Shown: positions 1-9,433, counted from the stretch's first letter. The stretch: DNA of 64,000 bases from Actinomycetospora cinnamomea (GCF_003096675.1 NZ_QEKW01000006.1:62001-126000), one strand, 5' to 3'. Notes: generated by a model not told the origin, from the sequence alone. Made by a program: numbers and translations.

Positions 1-1
1 G

Positions 2-220
2 GTCGAGCTCCGCTCCGCTCCGTCTCCCGGCTCCGAGATGGCGGCCGCCGTGCTGCGCCTGCACGCGGACCGCGTCGAGACCGCCGAGCGCGAGCGCCGG
101 GTGCTGGGCCGCTTCACCCGCGCCCACCCCGGCGTGCCGATCATCGACGTGCCCGCGATGGCCACCGACGTGCACGACCTGGACGGTCTGCGCGAGATCG
201 GGCGCCGCCTGGCGTCCTGA
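2..220 (+). CDS. ArsA/GET3-type anion-transporting ATPase, C-terminal end (partial)
   Basis: Only the last ~72 residues are in the window; the frame is open from base 2 and ends in TGA at 218-220. The tail, with the elements RRVLGRFTRAHPGVPI and DVHDLDGLREIG, resembles the end of the second of the paired ArsA-like ATPases that sit beside whiB4 in mycobacteria (Rv3680). The Walker motifs would lie upstream, outside the window. The next gene, whiB4, is convergent and starts its stop codon 11 bases later. The call rests on this short tail and on the conserved ArsA-whiB4-ponA2 order, so it is likely but not proven. Confidence 0.65.
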   Translation, partial: VELRSAPSPGSEMAAAVLRLHADRVETAERERRVLGRFTRAHPGVPIIDVPAMATDVHDLDGLREIGRRLAS

Positions 221-231
221 CCGGTCCGGCC

Positions 232-654
232 TCAGCCGGCGTGGCGCCGGTCGCCCTCGGTGCGGCGGGCCGGCTGCGTCCCCGCCGCCGGCTCGCCCGG
301 GCGCCCGGCGCGGCGCGTCCGGGCCGGAGCGGCCGGGTTGGCCGGGGGGCTCGCGAGGGCCGCGCGACGCGCGGACTCGAGCAGCGCCGCCCATGAGATG
401 ACGTCGGGCCGGCGCTTGAGCAGCGCGCGGCGCTCCCGCTCGGTCATGCCGCCCCAGACGCCGAAGCGGATGCGGTTGTCCAGGGCGTGTGCCAGGCACT
501 CGGTGCGCACCGGGCAGGCCTTGCACACCTCACGGGCGTCACGCTGCTGGGCGCCCTGGACGAACAGGGCCTCCGGATCCTCGTCGCGGCACCGCGCGGA
601 GTGCCGCCAGTCCACCGAGGTCCCGGCCGCGAACGGCACCGACTCGTTCGTCAC
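232..654 (-). CDS. whiB4: WhiB-family iron-sulfur transcriptional regulator, WhiB4-like
   Basis: A 140-residue WhiB protein starting at GTG 654. It has the four cluster-binding cysteines in the family arrangement: Cys22, then Cys44-x2-Cys47, then Cys53. The turn motif GVWGG follows at about 65-69, and a basic Arg-rich region follows that. WhiB proteins carry a redox- or NO-sensitive 4Fe-4S cluster and act with the primary sigma factor. The low-complexity Ala/Pro/Arg tail after residue ~95 is longer than usual. The neighbours (ArsA-like ATPase, divergent PASTA-PBP, metallophosphoesterase) match the Rv3680-Rv3683 region, which favours the WhiB4 subgroup over other WhiBs. Confidence 0.9.
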   Translation of the reverse strand: MTNESVPFAAGTSVDWRHSARCRDEDPEALFVQGAQQRDAREVCKACPVRTECLAHALDNRIRFGVWGGMTERERRALLKRRPDVISWAALLESARRAALASPPANPAAPARTRRAGRPGEPAAGTQPARRTEGDRRHAG

Positions 655-782
655 GTCGTGTCCCCACCCTCTGTTCCCGGTGCGGGCCCCGTCTCCGTGG
701 AACGCCTCCCCGCAGGCGTCGCCACGGAGCGCGCGCCGGATCGGTCCCCGGGCGCGTCCTGCCCGTCATCGGGGTCTGACGC

Positions 783-899
783 ACTGTAGGAGCGCTCGGT
801 TCCCTCCCACAACGGAAACGGAGGATCTCCGGGGCGCCGGTGCGGCCCCGGGGCCGGGGATCCTCACCGCACGGCCGGTGTCGGGCCACCGCGTACCCT
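783..899. promoter_or_regulatory. Divergent whiB4 / ponA2 promoter region
   Basis: The 252-base gap between the divergent genes contains two -10-like hexamers. TACAGT lies on the minus strand (783-788) and could serve whiB4 with a ~120-base leader. TACCCT lies on the plus strand (894-899), 7 bases before the ponA2 GTG, which implies a leaderless ponA2 message. No clear -35 elements are visible. Confidence 0.35.
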
Positions 900-906
900 G
901 ATCGGC

Positions 907-3285
907 GTGGCGAGGGGCGAGCGGAACATCGGGGCGACGGTGCGGCCGATCACCAAGCTCCTGGCGATCTGCCTGGTCGCGGGGGTGATCGTCGCCGGCA
1001 TGGCGTTCCCGTTCGTCGGGGGTCTCGGGCTGGTGTCCAACGACGCCAGCGACACGGTCAACGCCACGTCGTCCGACCTCGCGGCGGGCCAGCTCCCGTC
1101 GGTCACCACGGTCACCGACAACCAGGGCGCGCCGATCGCCTACCTCTACGAGCAGAACCGCACCCCGGTGCCCCTGCAGCAGATGTCGCCGGCGATGCGC
1201 GGCGCGATCGTCGCGATCGAGGACCGCCGCTTCTACGAGCACGACGGCGTCGACTGGACCGGCACGCTGCGCGCGCTGGTGACCAACCAGACCGCCGGCT
1301 CCACCCAGCAGGGCGCCTCGACGCTGACGCAGCAGTACATCAAGAACTACCAGCTCTACGTCACCGCGCAGACCGAGTCCGAGCGCCTGCGCGCCACCGA
1401 GCCCACTTACGCGCGCAAGCTGCGCGAGGTCCGCGTCGCCCTCCAGCTCGAGCGCGAGCTCGCCTCCGGGCGCAGCAAGCGGGAGGCCAAGGACGAGATC
1501 CTGGAGCGCTACCTCAACATCGTCTTCCTCGGCAACAACTCCTACGGCGTCGCCGCGGCCGCGCGCACGTACTTCAACACCACGCCGGACCGCCTCACGA
1601 TCCCGCAGGCCGCGATGCTGGCCGGGATGGTGCAGTCGACGACGCAGTTCGACCCGACGCGCCACCCGCAGGCCGCGACGGGCCGGCGCAACGAGGTCAT
1701 CAACCAGATGCTGGGCCAGGGCATGATCACCCCGCAGCAGGCGCAGGAGGCCGCCGCCTCGCCGCTGGGCATCGTCGAGCCGCTGGCCACGCCCCCCAAC
1801 GGCTGCATCGGCGCGGGCAACGCCGCGTTCTTCTGCAAGTACGTCGTCGACTACCTGGGCGAGACCGGCATCTCGGCCGAGCAGCTCAACCGCGGCGGCT
1901 ACACGATCCGCACCACGCTCGACCGCAACGCGATGAACATGATGCAGGCGGCGCTGACCAGCGAGGTGCCCCCGCGGCAGCGCAACGTCGCCGACGTGAT
2001 GTCGACGGTGCAGCCGGGCCGCGACAGGCACCGCGTGGTCGCGATGGGCGCCAACCGCGTCTTCGGCGTCGACGGCGACGCCCAGGAGACCAGCTACGGC
2101 CTGCCGTGGGAGCCGGTGAACCTCGGCGCAGGTTCGACCTACAAGATCTTCACCGCGGCCGCCGCCCTGGAGGAGGGGCTCGGCATCAACTACCAGATGC
2201 CGATCCCGCCGGACGGCTACGCGTCGCCGATCTACCGGGACGGGTCCGGTCGTCCGTTCCCGGTGCGCAACTCCGAGCCCGGTGTCGCTCCGTTCATGAG
2301 CATGACCGACGCGCTGGCGCAGTCGCCGAACACGGGCTTCGTGAAGCTCATGGAGATCACCGGCGTGCCCCCGGTCGTGGACATGGCGGTCAAGCTCGGC
2401 CTGCGCTCGCTCGCCGACCCCGGACCGAACGGGGTGTCGATCGCCGACACCGCCCGGGAGCAGAACCAGGGTTCGTTCACCCTGGGCGTCACGCCGACCA
2501 GCACCCTCGAGCTGGCGAACGTCGGCGCCACCCTCGCCTCCAGCGGGATGTGGTGCCCCCCGACGCCCATCGAGTCGATCACCGACGCGTCCGGTGCGCC
2601 CGTGCCGCTCTCCGAGCAGCCGTGCGAGCAGGTCGTCGACCCCGCGCTCGCCGACACCCTGATGACGGGGCTGAGCAAGGACGACCAGCCCGGCGGCACG
2701 GCGTACAACGCAGCCTCGGCCAACGGCTGGAACCGGCCGCTGTCGGGCAAGACCGGGACCACCCAGAACAACCGCTCGGCCGCCTTCGTCGGCTTCAACA
2801 CGCAGTACTCCGGGGCCGTGATCACCTTCGACGACTCGTCGTCACCCCGGACGCTCTGCGACGGCGGCGGCAGCAGCCCGCCGTTCCCCTGCAGTGACGG
2901 CAACCTCTTCGGCGGCACCACCCCGGCCCGCACCTGGTTCAAGGCGATGAACCCGCTGATCGCGCCGCTCCCGGTCGCCCCGCTGCCCCCGACGAGCCCC
3001 CGGTACCTGCAGGGCGGCTCGAACGAGCAGGTGCCCGAGGTGATCGGCGAGCGGGTCGACGAGGCCACGGAGGAGCTGCGCGACGCCGGGTTCGATGTAC
3101 GGGAGGTCCAGGTGGGCAACCGCGCTCCCGCCGGCACGGTGGTGGGCCAGAACCCGCGCGGATCGGTGCTGCCCGACGAGGTCATCACGCTGCAGGTGTC
3201 GGACGGGACCGTGCCGGCCGCGCCGTCGCCGCCGAGCGGGCCGCCGCCCCTGGCCGGCGGCGCGCTGAACGGGGCGGGCGGATGA
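907..3285 (+). CDS. ponA2: Bifunctional class A penicillin-binding protein with PASTA domain
   Basis: A 792-residue peptidoglycan synthase, polymerising glycan chains and crosslinking peptides at the outer face of the membrane. A single N-terminal membrane segment (about 17-42) is followed by a GT51 transglycosylase domain: EDRRFYEH with catalytic Glu near 105, then GASTLTQQ and the RKLREVRVALQLE region. The transpeptidase domain has S410-x2-K413 (STYK), S473-x-N475 (SPN) and K615-TGT. One PASTA domain sits near 708-775 (QVPEVIGERVDEATEELRDA), then a Pro-rich tail. The GTG start at 907 is preceded by TACCCT rather than a ribosome-binding site. The stop overlaps the next gene by ATGA, so the two are probably co-translated. 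Domain order and context match mycobacterial PonA2 (Rv3682). Confidence 0.93.
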   Translation: MARGERNIGATVRPITKLLAICLVAGVIVAGMAFPFVGGLGLVSNDASDTVNATSSDLAAGQLPSVTTVTDNQGAPIAYLYEQNRTPVPLQQMSPAMRGAIVAIEDRRFYEHDGVDWTGTLRALVTNQTAGSTQQGASTLTQQYIKNYQLYVTAQTESERLRATEPTYARKLREVRVALQLERELASGRSKREAKDEILERYLNIVFLGNNSYGVAAAARTYFNTTPDRLTIPQAAMLAGMVQSTTQFDPTRHPQAATGRRNEVINQMLGQGMITPQQAQEAAASPLGIVEPLATPPNGCIGAGNAAFFCKYVVDYLGETGISAEQLNRGGYTIRTTLDRNAMNMMQAALTSEVPPRQRNVADVMSTVQPGRDRHRVVAMGANRVFGVDGDAQETSYGLPWEPVNLGAGSTYKIFTAAAALEEGLGINYQMPIPPDGYASPIYRDGSGRPFPVRNSEPGVAPFMSMTDALAQSPNTGFVKLMEITGVPPVVDMAVKLGLRSLADPGPNGVSIADTAREQNQGSFTLGVTPTSTLELANVGATLASSGMWCPPTPIESITDASGAPVPLSEQPCEQVVDPALADTLMTGLSKDDQPGGTAYNAASANGWNRPLSGKTGTTQNNRSAAFVGFNTQYSGAVITFDDSSSPRTLCDGGGSSPPFPCSDGNLFGGTTPARTWFKAMNPLIAPLPVAPLPPTSPRYLQGGSNEQVPEVIGERVDEATEELRDAGFDVREVQVGNRAPAGTVVGQNPRGSVLPDEVITLQVSDGTVPAAPSPPSGPPPLAGGALNGAGG

Positions 3286-4277
3286 GCCCCGCGGGGACGC
3301 TCGGCCGCCGGGTCCTGCGCGCGGGCGCCGGGCTCACCGCCACCGGTGCGCTGGGCCTGGGCTACGCCCTCGGCGTCGAGCGCCACTGGTTCGCGCTGCG
3401 CCGCACCCGGCTGGAGGTGCTCGACCCCGAGACCGCCGCCGGCCGCACCCTGCGGGTCCTGCACCTCTCGGACCTGCACCTGCGGCCGGGGCAGCGGCTG
3501 GAGCGGCGGTTCGTCGAGGGGCTCGCCGCGCTCGAGCCGGACCTGGTCGTGAACACCGGTGACAACCTGTCCCACCCGCGCGCCGTGCCCGCGGTGCTGC
3601 GCGCCCTGGGTGGCCTGCTCGACAAGCCGGGTCTCGTGGTCTGGGGCAGCAACGACTACCACGGGCCGCGGCCGAAGAACCCGACGCACTACCTGTTCAA
3701 CCCACAGCACCGGGTGCTCGGCCCGGAGCTGCCGTGGCGGGACCTGCGCGCCGCGTTCCTCGAGCGCGGGTGGCTCGACGCCACCCACACCCGGCACACC
3801 CTGACCGTGAACGGCGTGCGGATCGCGGCAGCCGGTGTGGACGACCCGCACATCGGTCGCGACGACCACGACCGCATCGCGGGGCCCGCCGACGAGCCCT
3901 ACGACCTGCGCCTCGGACTCACCCACTCCCCCGAGCCGCGGGTGCTCGACGCGTTCGCCGCCGACGGCTACGACCTCGTGCTCGCCGGGCACACCCACGG
4001 CGGCCAGCTGCGCCTGCCCGGGTACGGCGCGATCGTCACCAACTGCGGCGTCGACCGCTCCCGCGCGCGGGGAGCCTCGCGGTGGGGCGCACACACGCGC
4101 CTGCACGTCTCCGCCGGGCTGGGCACGTCCCCGTTCGCCCCGGCGCGCTTCGCCTGCCGCCCCGAGGCCACGCTGCTCGAGCTCGTGCCCCGTCCCGCCG
4201 GCGTCGCCCGCTCGGCACCGGCGGCGGGCGGGCGCGAGGGGCGGCCCCCGTCCGCCCGCTCGGAGGCGAACGGGTAG
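3282..4277 (+). CDS. Membrane-anchored calcineurin-type metallophosphoesterase
   Basis: 331 residues, overlapping ponA2 by ATGA. After a short hydrophobic N-terminus (GLTATGALGLGYALG) come the dimetal phosphoesterase signatures: LHLSDLHLR (DxH), NTGDNL (GDN), GSNDYH (GNxxH variant with Ser for the first Gly-linked position) and GHTHGG (GHTH). The family hydrolyses phosphate esters; the substrate is unknown. Pairing with a class A PBP is conserved in mycobacteria (Rv3683), which suggests an envelope role. The C-terminus is a short low-complexity Gly/Arg tail and the gene ends 23 bases before tRNA-Pro. Confidence 0.88.
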   Translation: MSPAGTLGRRVLRAGAGLTATGALGLGYALGVERHWFALRRTRLEVLDPETAAGRTLRVLHLSDLHLRPGQRLERRFVEGLAALEPDLVVNTGDNLSHPRAVPAVLRALGGLLDKPGLVVWGSNDYHGPRPKNPTHYLFNPQHRVLGPELPWRDLRAAFLERGWLDATHTRHTLTVNGVRIAAAGVDDPHIGRDDHDRIAGPADEPYDLRLGLTHSPEPRVLDAFAADGYDLVLAGHTHGGQLRLPGYGAIVTNCGVDRSRARGASRWGAHTRLHVSAGLGTSPFAPARFACRPEATLLELVPRPAGVARSAPAAGGREGRPPSARSEANG

Positions 4278-4300
4278 AGTCGTCTCCGCGCGATCGCCTC

Positions 4301-4374
4301 CGGGGTGTGGCGCAGCTTGGTAGCGCGCCTCGTTCGGGACGAGGAGGCCGTGGGTTCGAATCCCGCCACCCCGA
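4301..4374 (+). tRNA. tRNA-Pro (CGG anticodon)
   Basis: A 74-base cloverleaf. The acceptor stem pairs CGGGGTG with CACCCCG, with discriminator A. The anticodon stem CCTCG/CGAGG encloses loop TTCGGGA (anticodon CGG, reads CCG). The T loop is TTCGAAT. No CCA is encoded. Confidence 0.95.
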
Positions 4375-4382
4375 CACGCCGG

Positions 4383-4420
4383 ACGACGGCCCCCATCCCT
4401 CGCGGATCGGGGGCCGTCGT
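4383..4420 (+). terminator. Intrinsic terminator after tRNA-Pro
   Basis: A perfect 12-bp stem (ACGACGGCCCCC pairing with GGGGGCCGTCGT) with a 14-base loop, nine bases after the tRNA. There is no long T-run, as is usual for high-GC actinomycete terminators. Confidence 0.75.
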
Positions 4421-4576
4421 CGTTCCCGAGCCCTCGCCCACCCCGCGACCGTGAACCTCACGGGACCCGTCCGCCGGAAGCACCTGGTGGTCTCCGTCCG
4501 GTAACGACACGATGTCGCTCGACGATCCCTCTCTCGGATCACCCTGTCGGGGGCTGGCACACGGATCGGGGACACG

Positions 4577-5818
4577 ATGGGACACGGACGGGCACCGCAC
4601 CCCGGGCGCCATGCCGCGCCGGCGACGTCCACCGCGACGCCCGACCCGGCCGGTGGGCGCCACACGCGCCACGTCACGGCCGTCATGTCCGCCCCGACAC
4701 CCGCGGCACCCGGCGCCCCGACGCCACGCCGCCGCCTCCACGCCGTGCCCGACGCCCCCGCCTCCCCCGGGCGTGACCACGGGGGCGCCGAGCCCCGCCG
4801 CACGCCGCGCCTGGCCGACGTCCTGGCCGACGCCGCCGTGGGCGACGCCCCGTCCCCGTGGGCCGGCCTGACCACCGGCACCACGCCCGCCGCGGACCCC
4901 GCGCGGTCCGACGCGCCCGCCGGCGCGCGGCGGTCCCCGGTCGCGGTCCCGTCCCCGGCCCGTCCCGCGGTGCCCGCCCGCCCGACGCCCCGGGGTGCGT
5001 CCGACCCCCGTCACGCGCACGCCGAGCCGCCCGGCGCCCCCCTGGTGCCCGTGCCCGCGAGCGCGGCGCCGGATCGCCCCGCCGGCCCGGCGCCGGTGCC
5101 CGCCCGCCCGACCCCCACCGCGGTCCGCCCCGCGCCGCTCCCCCCACGCCCCGCTGCGCCCGTGACGGCGACCGTGGTCCCCGCGACCCGCACGACGCTC
5201 ACCCCGACGACGCACCGGGACCCCGAGCCCTCCCCGACGGCCACCGGCGTCACCACCGCCACCCCGGAGCCGGGCAGGCGTCCCGCCGCCCGCCGCTCGG
5301 ACCCGGCCGAGATCGCTGCGCGCAAGTCGACGAACCTCCTCGGCGCACCGGCACTCGGCGAGCCCGGGAACGCGGTCGTGCCCGTGTTCGCCGATCGCAC
5401 CGGACGACGGGCCCGGCGCTGGCGCACCGCGGCGTTCGCCGTGACGGCCGTGTGCGCCTCCTACATCGGCGTGGTCGCCGTCGGTGCGGTGGCGGGCCCC
5501 GTCGGCCCCACCGCGGCGCCGACCCTCCTGCCGGCACCGCCGCCCGCCCCGACGCCGGTGGCCGCGCCGCCGAGCGTCGAGGCCCGCGCCGTGGCCGAGG
5601 TGGAGCCGACCACGACCACCACCCGCGCCCGGGCGACCACCACCCGCAGCACACCGCGCACGACCACGCCGCGCGTGCCCCGGACGACGCCCCGTGCGGC
5701 CGTGGTGGCGCCGGAGCAGCCCGCCGAGCCCCTCGACGACGACGGGACCGGTACCCGGGCCGAGCCCCGGACCGAGCCGCAGGGCCCGGCCCAGGGCGAC
5801 GACGGGTCGCAGGCCTGA
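4577..5818 (+). CDS. Pro/Ala/Thr-rich single-pass membrane protein of unknown function
   Basis: Up to 413 residues from ATG 4577; ATG 4685 (MSAPTPAAP) is an alternative start. The first ~250 residues are low-complexity Pro/Ala/Arg with no recognisable domain. A more ordered stretch around 245-275 (DPAEIAARKSTNLLG, GNAVVPVFADRTGRRARRWR) precedes one membrane segment near 278-302 (TAAFAVTAVCASYIGVVAV). A Pro/Thr-rich outer region with TTTTTR and RTTTPR stretches follows. The basic stretch before the membrane segment suggests a cytoplasmic N-terminus and an extracellular, cell-wall-spanning C-terminus. Its stop codon overlaps the proposed start of the secreted GH18-like protein, so the pair is probably expressed together. 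Function unknown. Confidence 0.6.
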   Translation: MGHGRAPHPGRHAAPATSTATPDPAGGRHTRHVTAVMSAPTPAAPGAPTPRRRLHAVPDAPASPGRDHGGAEPRRTPRLADVLADAAVGDAPSPWAGLTTGTTPAADPARSDAPAGARRSPVAVPSPARPAVPARPTPRGASDPRHAHAEPPGAPLVPVPASAAPDRPAGPAPVPARPTPTAVRPAPLPPRPAAPVTATVVPATRTTLTPTTHRDPEPSPTATGVTTATPEPGRRPAARRSDPAEIAARKSTNLLGAPALGEPGNAVVPVFADRTGRRARRWRTAAFAVTAVCASYIGVVAVGAVAGPVGPTAAPTLLPAPPPAPTPVAAPPSVEARAVAEVEPTTTTTRARATTTRSTPRTTTPRVPRTTPRAAVVAPEQPAEPLDDDGTGTRAEPRTEPQGPAQGDDGSQA

Positions 5819-6924
5819 GCCGCGTCCGCCGCAGGACGGCCCGGCCGTCCCTGCGTGCCGTCCTGCTGGCCACGGTGGTCGCGGTGCTGGTCACCGCGCC
5901 GGTGGTCACCGGCGAGACGCCCACCCCCGCGCCGACGGTCGCCGACGTCGCGGCGGCCGGCGGTACCGGCGTCGGCGAGACCGCCGGACCGCGGCGCCCG
6001 GGCGTCACCGCGCCCGACGGCCCGCTGCCCTCGGTCGCCGTCGTGCCCTACGTGGACCTGACCACGCCGCCGCTGCCCGTGCTCACGGACATGGCCGACG
6101 CGACCGGGCAGGCCGACGTCGTGCTGGCGTTCGTCCTCGCGGGTCCGGACGGCTCCTGCGCGCCCACGTGGGGCGGCACCACGCCGCTGCGCGACCCCGC
6201 GATCGCCGGCCGGTTGGCCGCGCTGAAGGCCCGCGGCGGCACGATGACCGTCTCGTCGGGCGGCGCGCTCGGTGACTACCTCGAGGCCGCGTGTCCCGAC
6301 GCGCCCTCCCTCGCCCGCGCCTACGCGACGGCTCTCGACGCCGTGGGCACCGACCATCTCGACGTCGACGTCGAGACCGACCGCGGCCGCGAGGTGTCGG
6401 TGCGGCGCATCGCCGAGGCCCTCGCCCTGCTCCAGCGCGAGCGTGGCACCCGGGTGACGCTGACGGTGCAGATCGACGGCGTCGCCGAGGGCCTGTCCGC
6501 GGACGCCCGGGAGCTGGTGCGCGAGGCCACCACCGCCGGGGTGGCCGCGCGGGTGAACCTCATGGTCATGAACTACACCTACGACGGTCGCTGGGCCGAC
6601 GCCATGACGGGCGCCGCCCGCAGCGCGGTCGCACAGCTCGAGGCCCTCTGGCCGGGCAGCGAGCCCGCCGAGGTGCGGCGGCGCACCGGCATCACGTTCA
6701 TGCTCGGCCGCAACGACATGGACATGACCACCACCCCCGCCGACGCGCGCGCCGTGGTGGACGGCGCCCGCGCGGCGGGCTACGGGGCGGTCGGGTTCTG
6801 GGCCGTCGCCCGGGACAACGGCTCGTGCCCCGGCACCGAGGACGAGGCCGACGGCTGCAGCGGGATCGCCCAGGCGCCCTGGGAGTTCACGCGGGTCGCC
6901 CGGCGCTTCACCGCACCGGTCTGA
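5815..6924 (+). CDS. Secreted GH18-like (chitinase-type) glycosidase
   Basis: Begins directly on the stop of the previous gene. No ATG, GTG or TTG precedes the signal peptide in this frame; the first workable start is CTG 5815 (CTGA overlap), giving 369 residues. GTG 5875 is the next candidate but would remove the basic part of the signal peptide. The N-terminus RVRRRTARPSLRAVLLATVV is a classical export signal. The catalytic domain shows the GH18 signature DHLDVDVE (D180, D183, D185, E187) with the acid/base Glu intact, then NLMVMNYTYD and GFWAVARDN, both typical of bacterial chitinase-like barrels. Probable role: hydrolysis of beta-1,4-GlcNAc polymers or a cell-wall-related glycan. The substrate cannot be read from the sequence. 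Confidence 0.8.
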   Translation: MSRVRRRTARPSLRAVLLATVVAVLVTAPVVTGETPTPAPTVADVAAAGGTGVGETAGPRRPGVTAPDGPLPSVAVVPYVDLTTPPLPVLTDMADATGQADVVLAFVLAGPDGSCAPTWGGTTPLRDPAIAGRLAALKARGGTMTVSSGGALGDYLEAACPDAPSLARAYATALDAVGTDHLDVDVETDRGREVSVRRIAEALALLQRERGTRVTLTVQIDGVAEGLSADARELVREATTAGVAARVNLMVMNYTYDGRWADAMTGAARSAVAQLEALWPGSEPAEVRRRTGITFMLGRNDMDMTTTPADARAVVDGARAAGYGAVGFWAVARDNGSCPGTEDEADGCSGIAQAPWEFTRVARRFTAPV

Positions 6925-7060
6925 CGGCCGCGGGTCCGCGGGGTCGGCGCCCCGTCACCACCGATCGGCGGGCCACTCCACCGGGTAAGGTCGCCACGAC
7001 AGGGAGCGGCCGTGACGAGCCCGTCACGACGCCGGGCGTCGCGAGGGGCGGAGGTGCGGC

Positions 7061-9433
7061 GTGAGCACGCAGGTCGAGACGGACACGCTCCCCGAGTCGG
7101 GTGATCGGCCGCTCGTCGTCCTCGTCGACGCTCCCTCCACGGTCGAGCGGCGTCTCGTCGACCGCTGGCTCGCCGCCGTGCGCGACGGCGCGGGGAACGG
7201 GCGCGGTCTCGAGGTCCTTCCCGCCGAGGGTGAGCAGCTCGCGTCCCGCCTCACCCGGGGCGACAACCCGCTGCTCGTCCCGGTGCGCGTGGTGTGGTCG
7301 CCCGACCCGGAGCCCGACCGCACGCTGCTGCGCCTCGCCGACGTGCTGACCCGCGGCTGGGCGCTGCGGGCGCGGGCCCGCGCGGCGCGCCGGGGCCCGC
7401 ACCGCCACCGCGTCGTGGTCGGCCGCCCCGCGACGGTCCGCGAGCTGATGCGCCGTCACCGCCGCGAGCGCGCGCAGCCGGACACCGCCGACTTCGTGCG
7501 CTTCGTGGCCCGCCAGGCGACGCTCGCGCTCGACCGCGCCGAGCGCGCCCTCACCGGCAACCGCTTCAAGGTGCCGCGCGAGGTCGCCGGGCAGATCGTC
7601 GGCTCCGCCCACTTCAGCCGCGAGATCCAGCGCTTGGCGGCGGTGACGGGACGACCCGAGGAGGAGGTGGCCACCGAGGCGGCGGCCGATCTGGAGAGCA
7701 TCGTCGCGTCGCTCGACCCGAGCGCGGTCGACCTGTTCTCCGGCGTCCTGCGTCCGATGCACGAGAAGGCGTGGACGGTGCACGCCGACACCGCGGGGCT
7801 CGAGCCGCTGCGGGAGCTCAACGCCGAGCACGCGCTGGTCTTCCTGCCCTCGCACCGCAGCTACACCGACCCGTTCGTGCTGGCCGACGTCCTGCGCAGC
7901 AACGACTTCCCGCGCAACCACGTACTCGGCGGCGACAACCTGCGCATCCTCGGCCTCGAGGCCCTGGCGCGGCGCAGCGGCATCATCTTCATCCGCCGCA
8001 GCTTCGGCGGCGACCCCGTCTACAAGGCCGTCGTCCGCGAGTACTTCTCCTGGCTGTGCGCCAAGCGCTTCAACCTCGAGTGGTACATGGAGGGCGGGCG
8101 CACGCGCACCGGGAAACTGCGCCCGCCGAAGTACGGCCTGCTCTCCGACGTGGCCAGTGCCGTGGAGACGCGACGCACCGAGGACGTCTACCTCGTGCCC
8201 GTGTCGATCATCCATGATCAGCTGCAGGAGGTGCACCAGATGGCGGCCGAACAGACCGGCGCCGCCAAGACCCCGGAGGGCCTGCGCTGGCTGATGGGCT
8301 ACGCCCGCGCGCAGCGCCGACCCGTCGGCGGGGTGCACGTCAGCTTCGGCGAGCCGCTCTCGCTGCGCGCGGCGCTCACCGCCGCCAACGACCCGGCGCT
8401 CGACTCCCGACCGGCCGACGACCCCGACGACGCCGCCGAGGCGCCGGCCCGGCGCCTGGCGCTGCAGAAGACCGCGTTCGAGGTCTTCGTGCGCATCAAC
8501 CGGGTGACGCCGGTGACGCCGATCGCCCTGGCCGCGCTGGCGCTGCTCGGCGTCCGCGACCGGGCGTTGACGCTCTCGCAGGTGCGCCGCGTCGTCGAGC
8601 CGGTGCTCGACTACGTCGACGCCCGCGGCCTGCCCCACACCGGCGTCGAGTCGCTGCGCACCAACGGCGGCGTCGCCGAGGCGCTCCTGTCGCTGCGCCG
8701 CGAGAAGGTCGTCAGCGCCTACACCGAGGGCTCCGAGCCGGTGTTCTCCATCGAGCCCGGCCACCACATCGTCGCGGCGTTCTACCGCAACTCGGCGATC
8801 CACCACTTCGTCAACCGCGCGATCGTCGAGCTGGCGATCCTCGAGGTCGGCGACCTCACCGGGCGCGACGCGCTCGCCCGCGGCTTCCAGGCCGCGCTGG
8901 AGCTGCGTGACCTGCTCAAGTACGAGTTCTTCTTCCCCGACAAGGAGACCTTCCGCGCGGAGCTCATCCAGGAGCTCTCGCTGATCGACCCCGACTGGCG
9001 CAGCGACGACGGAGACAGCGCGCGCACCCGCAAGATGCTGCGACAGAGCCGGTTCCTCTGCGCCCATCGCGTGCTGCGCTCGTTCGTCGACGCCCAGTGG
9101 GTGGTGGCCGATCGCCTCGCCGAGCACGACCCCGACACCCCCGTCGACCAGGACGCGCTGCTCGACCGGTGCGCCGCCGTCGGGCAGCAGCTGCTGCTGC
9201 AGGGCAAGCTGCACGGGCCCGAATCGCTGTCGCGGGAGCTCTTCGCGTCGGCGGTGCGGCTCGCCAGCAACCGCGGCCTCCTCGCCCCCGACACCCGGCG
9301 CGAGGGCGAGCCCGACCTGCGCGAGCGGCGCCGCGCGTTCGCCGCGGAGGTCCGCGGGGTAGTGGAACGGGTCGTGACCATCGACGAGACCGACGCGACC
9401 AACCGACAGGAGTCCGCGGGTGTCCGACCCTGA
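7061..9433 (+). CDS. plsB2: Glycerol-3-phosphate 1-O-acyltransferase (PlsB family)
   Basis: 790 residues from GTG 7061, with GGAG at 7050-7053 in front; a TAAGGT hexamer at 6986-6991 is a plausible -10. The enzyme acylates sn-1 of glycerol-3-phosphate at the membrane, the first step of phospholipid synthesis. Visible acyltransferase blocks are SHRSYTDP (H265-x4-D270), GGDNLRI, GIIFIRRSF (substrate Arg) and LEWYMEGGRTRTGKL. Length matches the long PlsB class. It overlaps the following HAD-PlsC gene by 14 bases, the same pair as Rv2482c/Rv2483c, so both acylation steps are likely in one operon. Confidence 0.93.
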   Translation: MSTQVETDTLPESGDRPLVVLVDAPSTVERRLVDRWLAAVRDGAGNGRGLEVLPAEGEQLASRLTRGDNPLLVPVRVVWSPDPEPDRTLLRLADVLTRGWALRARARAARRGPHRHRVVVGRPATVRELMRRHRRERAQPDTADFVRFVARQATLALDRAERALTGNRFKVPREVAGQIVGSAHFSREIQRLAAVTGRPEEEVATEAAADLESIVASLDPSAVDLFSGVLRPMHEKAWTVHADTAGLEPLRELNAEHALVFLPSHRSYTDPFVLADVLRSNDFPRNHVLGGDNLRILGLEALARRSGIIFIRRSFGGDPVYKAVVREYFSWLCAKRFNLEWYMEGGRTRTGKLRPPKYGLLSDVASAVETRRTEDVYLVPVSIIHDQLQEVHQMAAEQTGAAKTPEGLRWLMGYARAQRRPVGGVHVSFGEPLSLRAALTAANDPALDSRPADDPDDAAEAPARRLALQKTAFEVFVRINRVTPVTPIALAALALLGVRDRALTLSQVRRVVEPVLDYVDARGLPHTGVESLRTNGGVAEALLSLRREKVVSAYTEGSEPVFSIEPGHHIVAAFYRNSAIHHFVNRAIVELAILEVGDLTGRDALARGFQAALELRDLLKYEFFFPDKETFRAELIQELSLIDPDWRSDDGDSARTRKMLRQSRFLCAHRVLRSFVDAQWVVADRLAEHDPDTPVDQDALLDRCAAVGQQLLLQGKLHGPESLSRELFASAVRLASNRGLLAPDTRREGEPDLRERRRAFAAEVRGVVERVVTIDETDATNRQESAGVRP

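Noticed and set aside
2232-4106. Long minus-strand frame across ponA2 and the phosphoesterase
   Set aside because: It spans two well-supported genes in antisense and shows no recognisable protein features.
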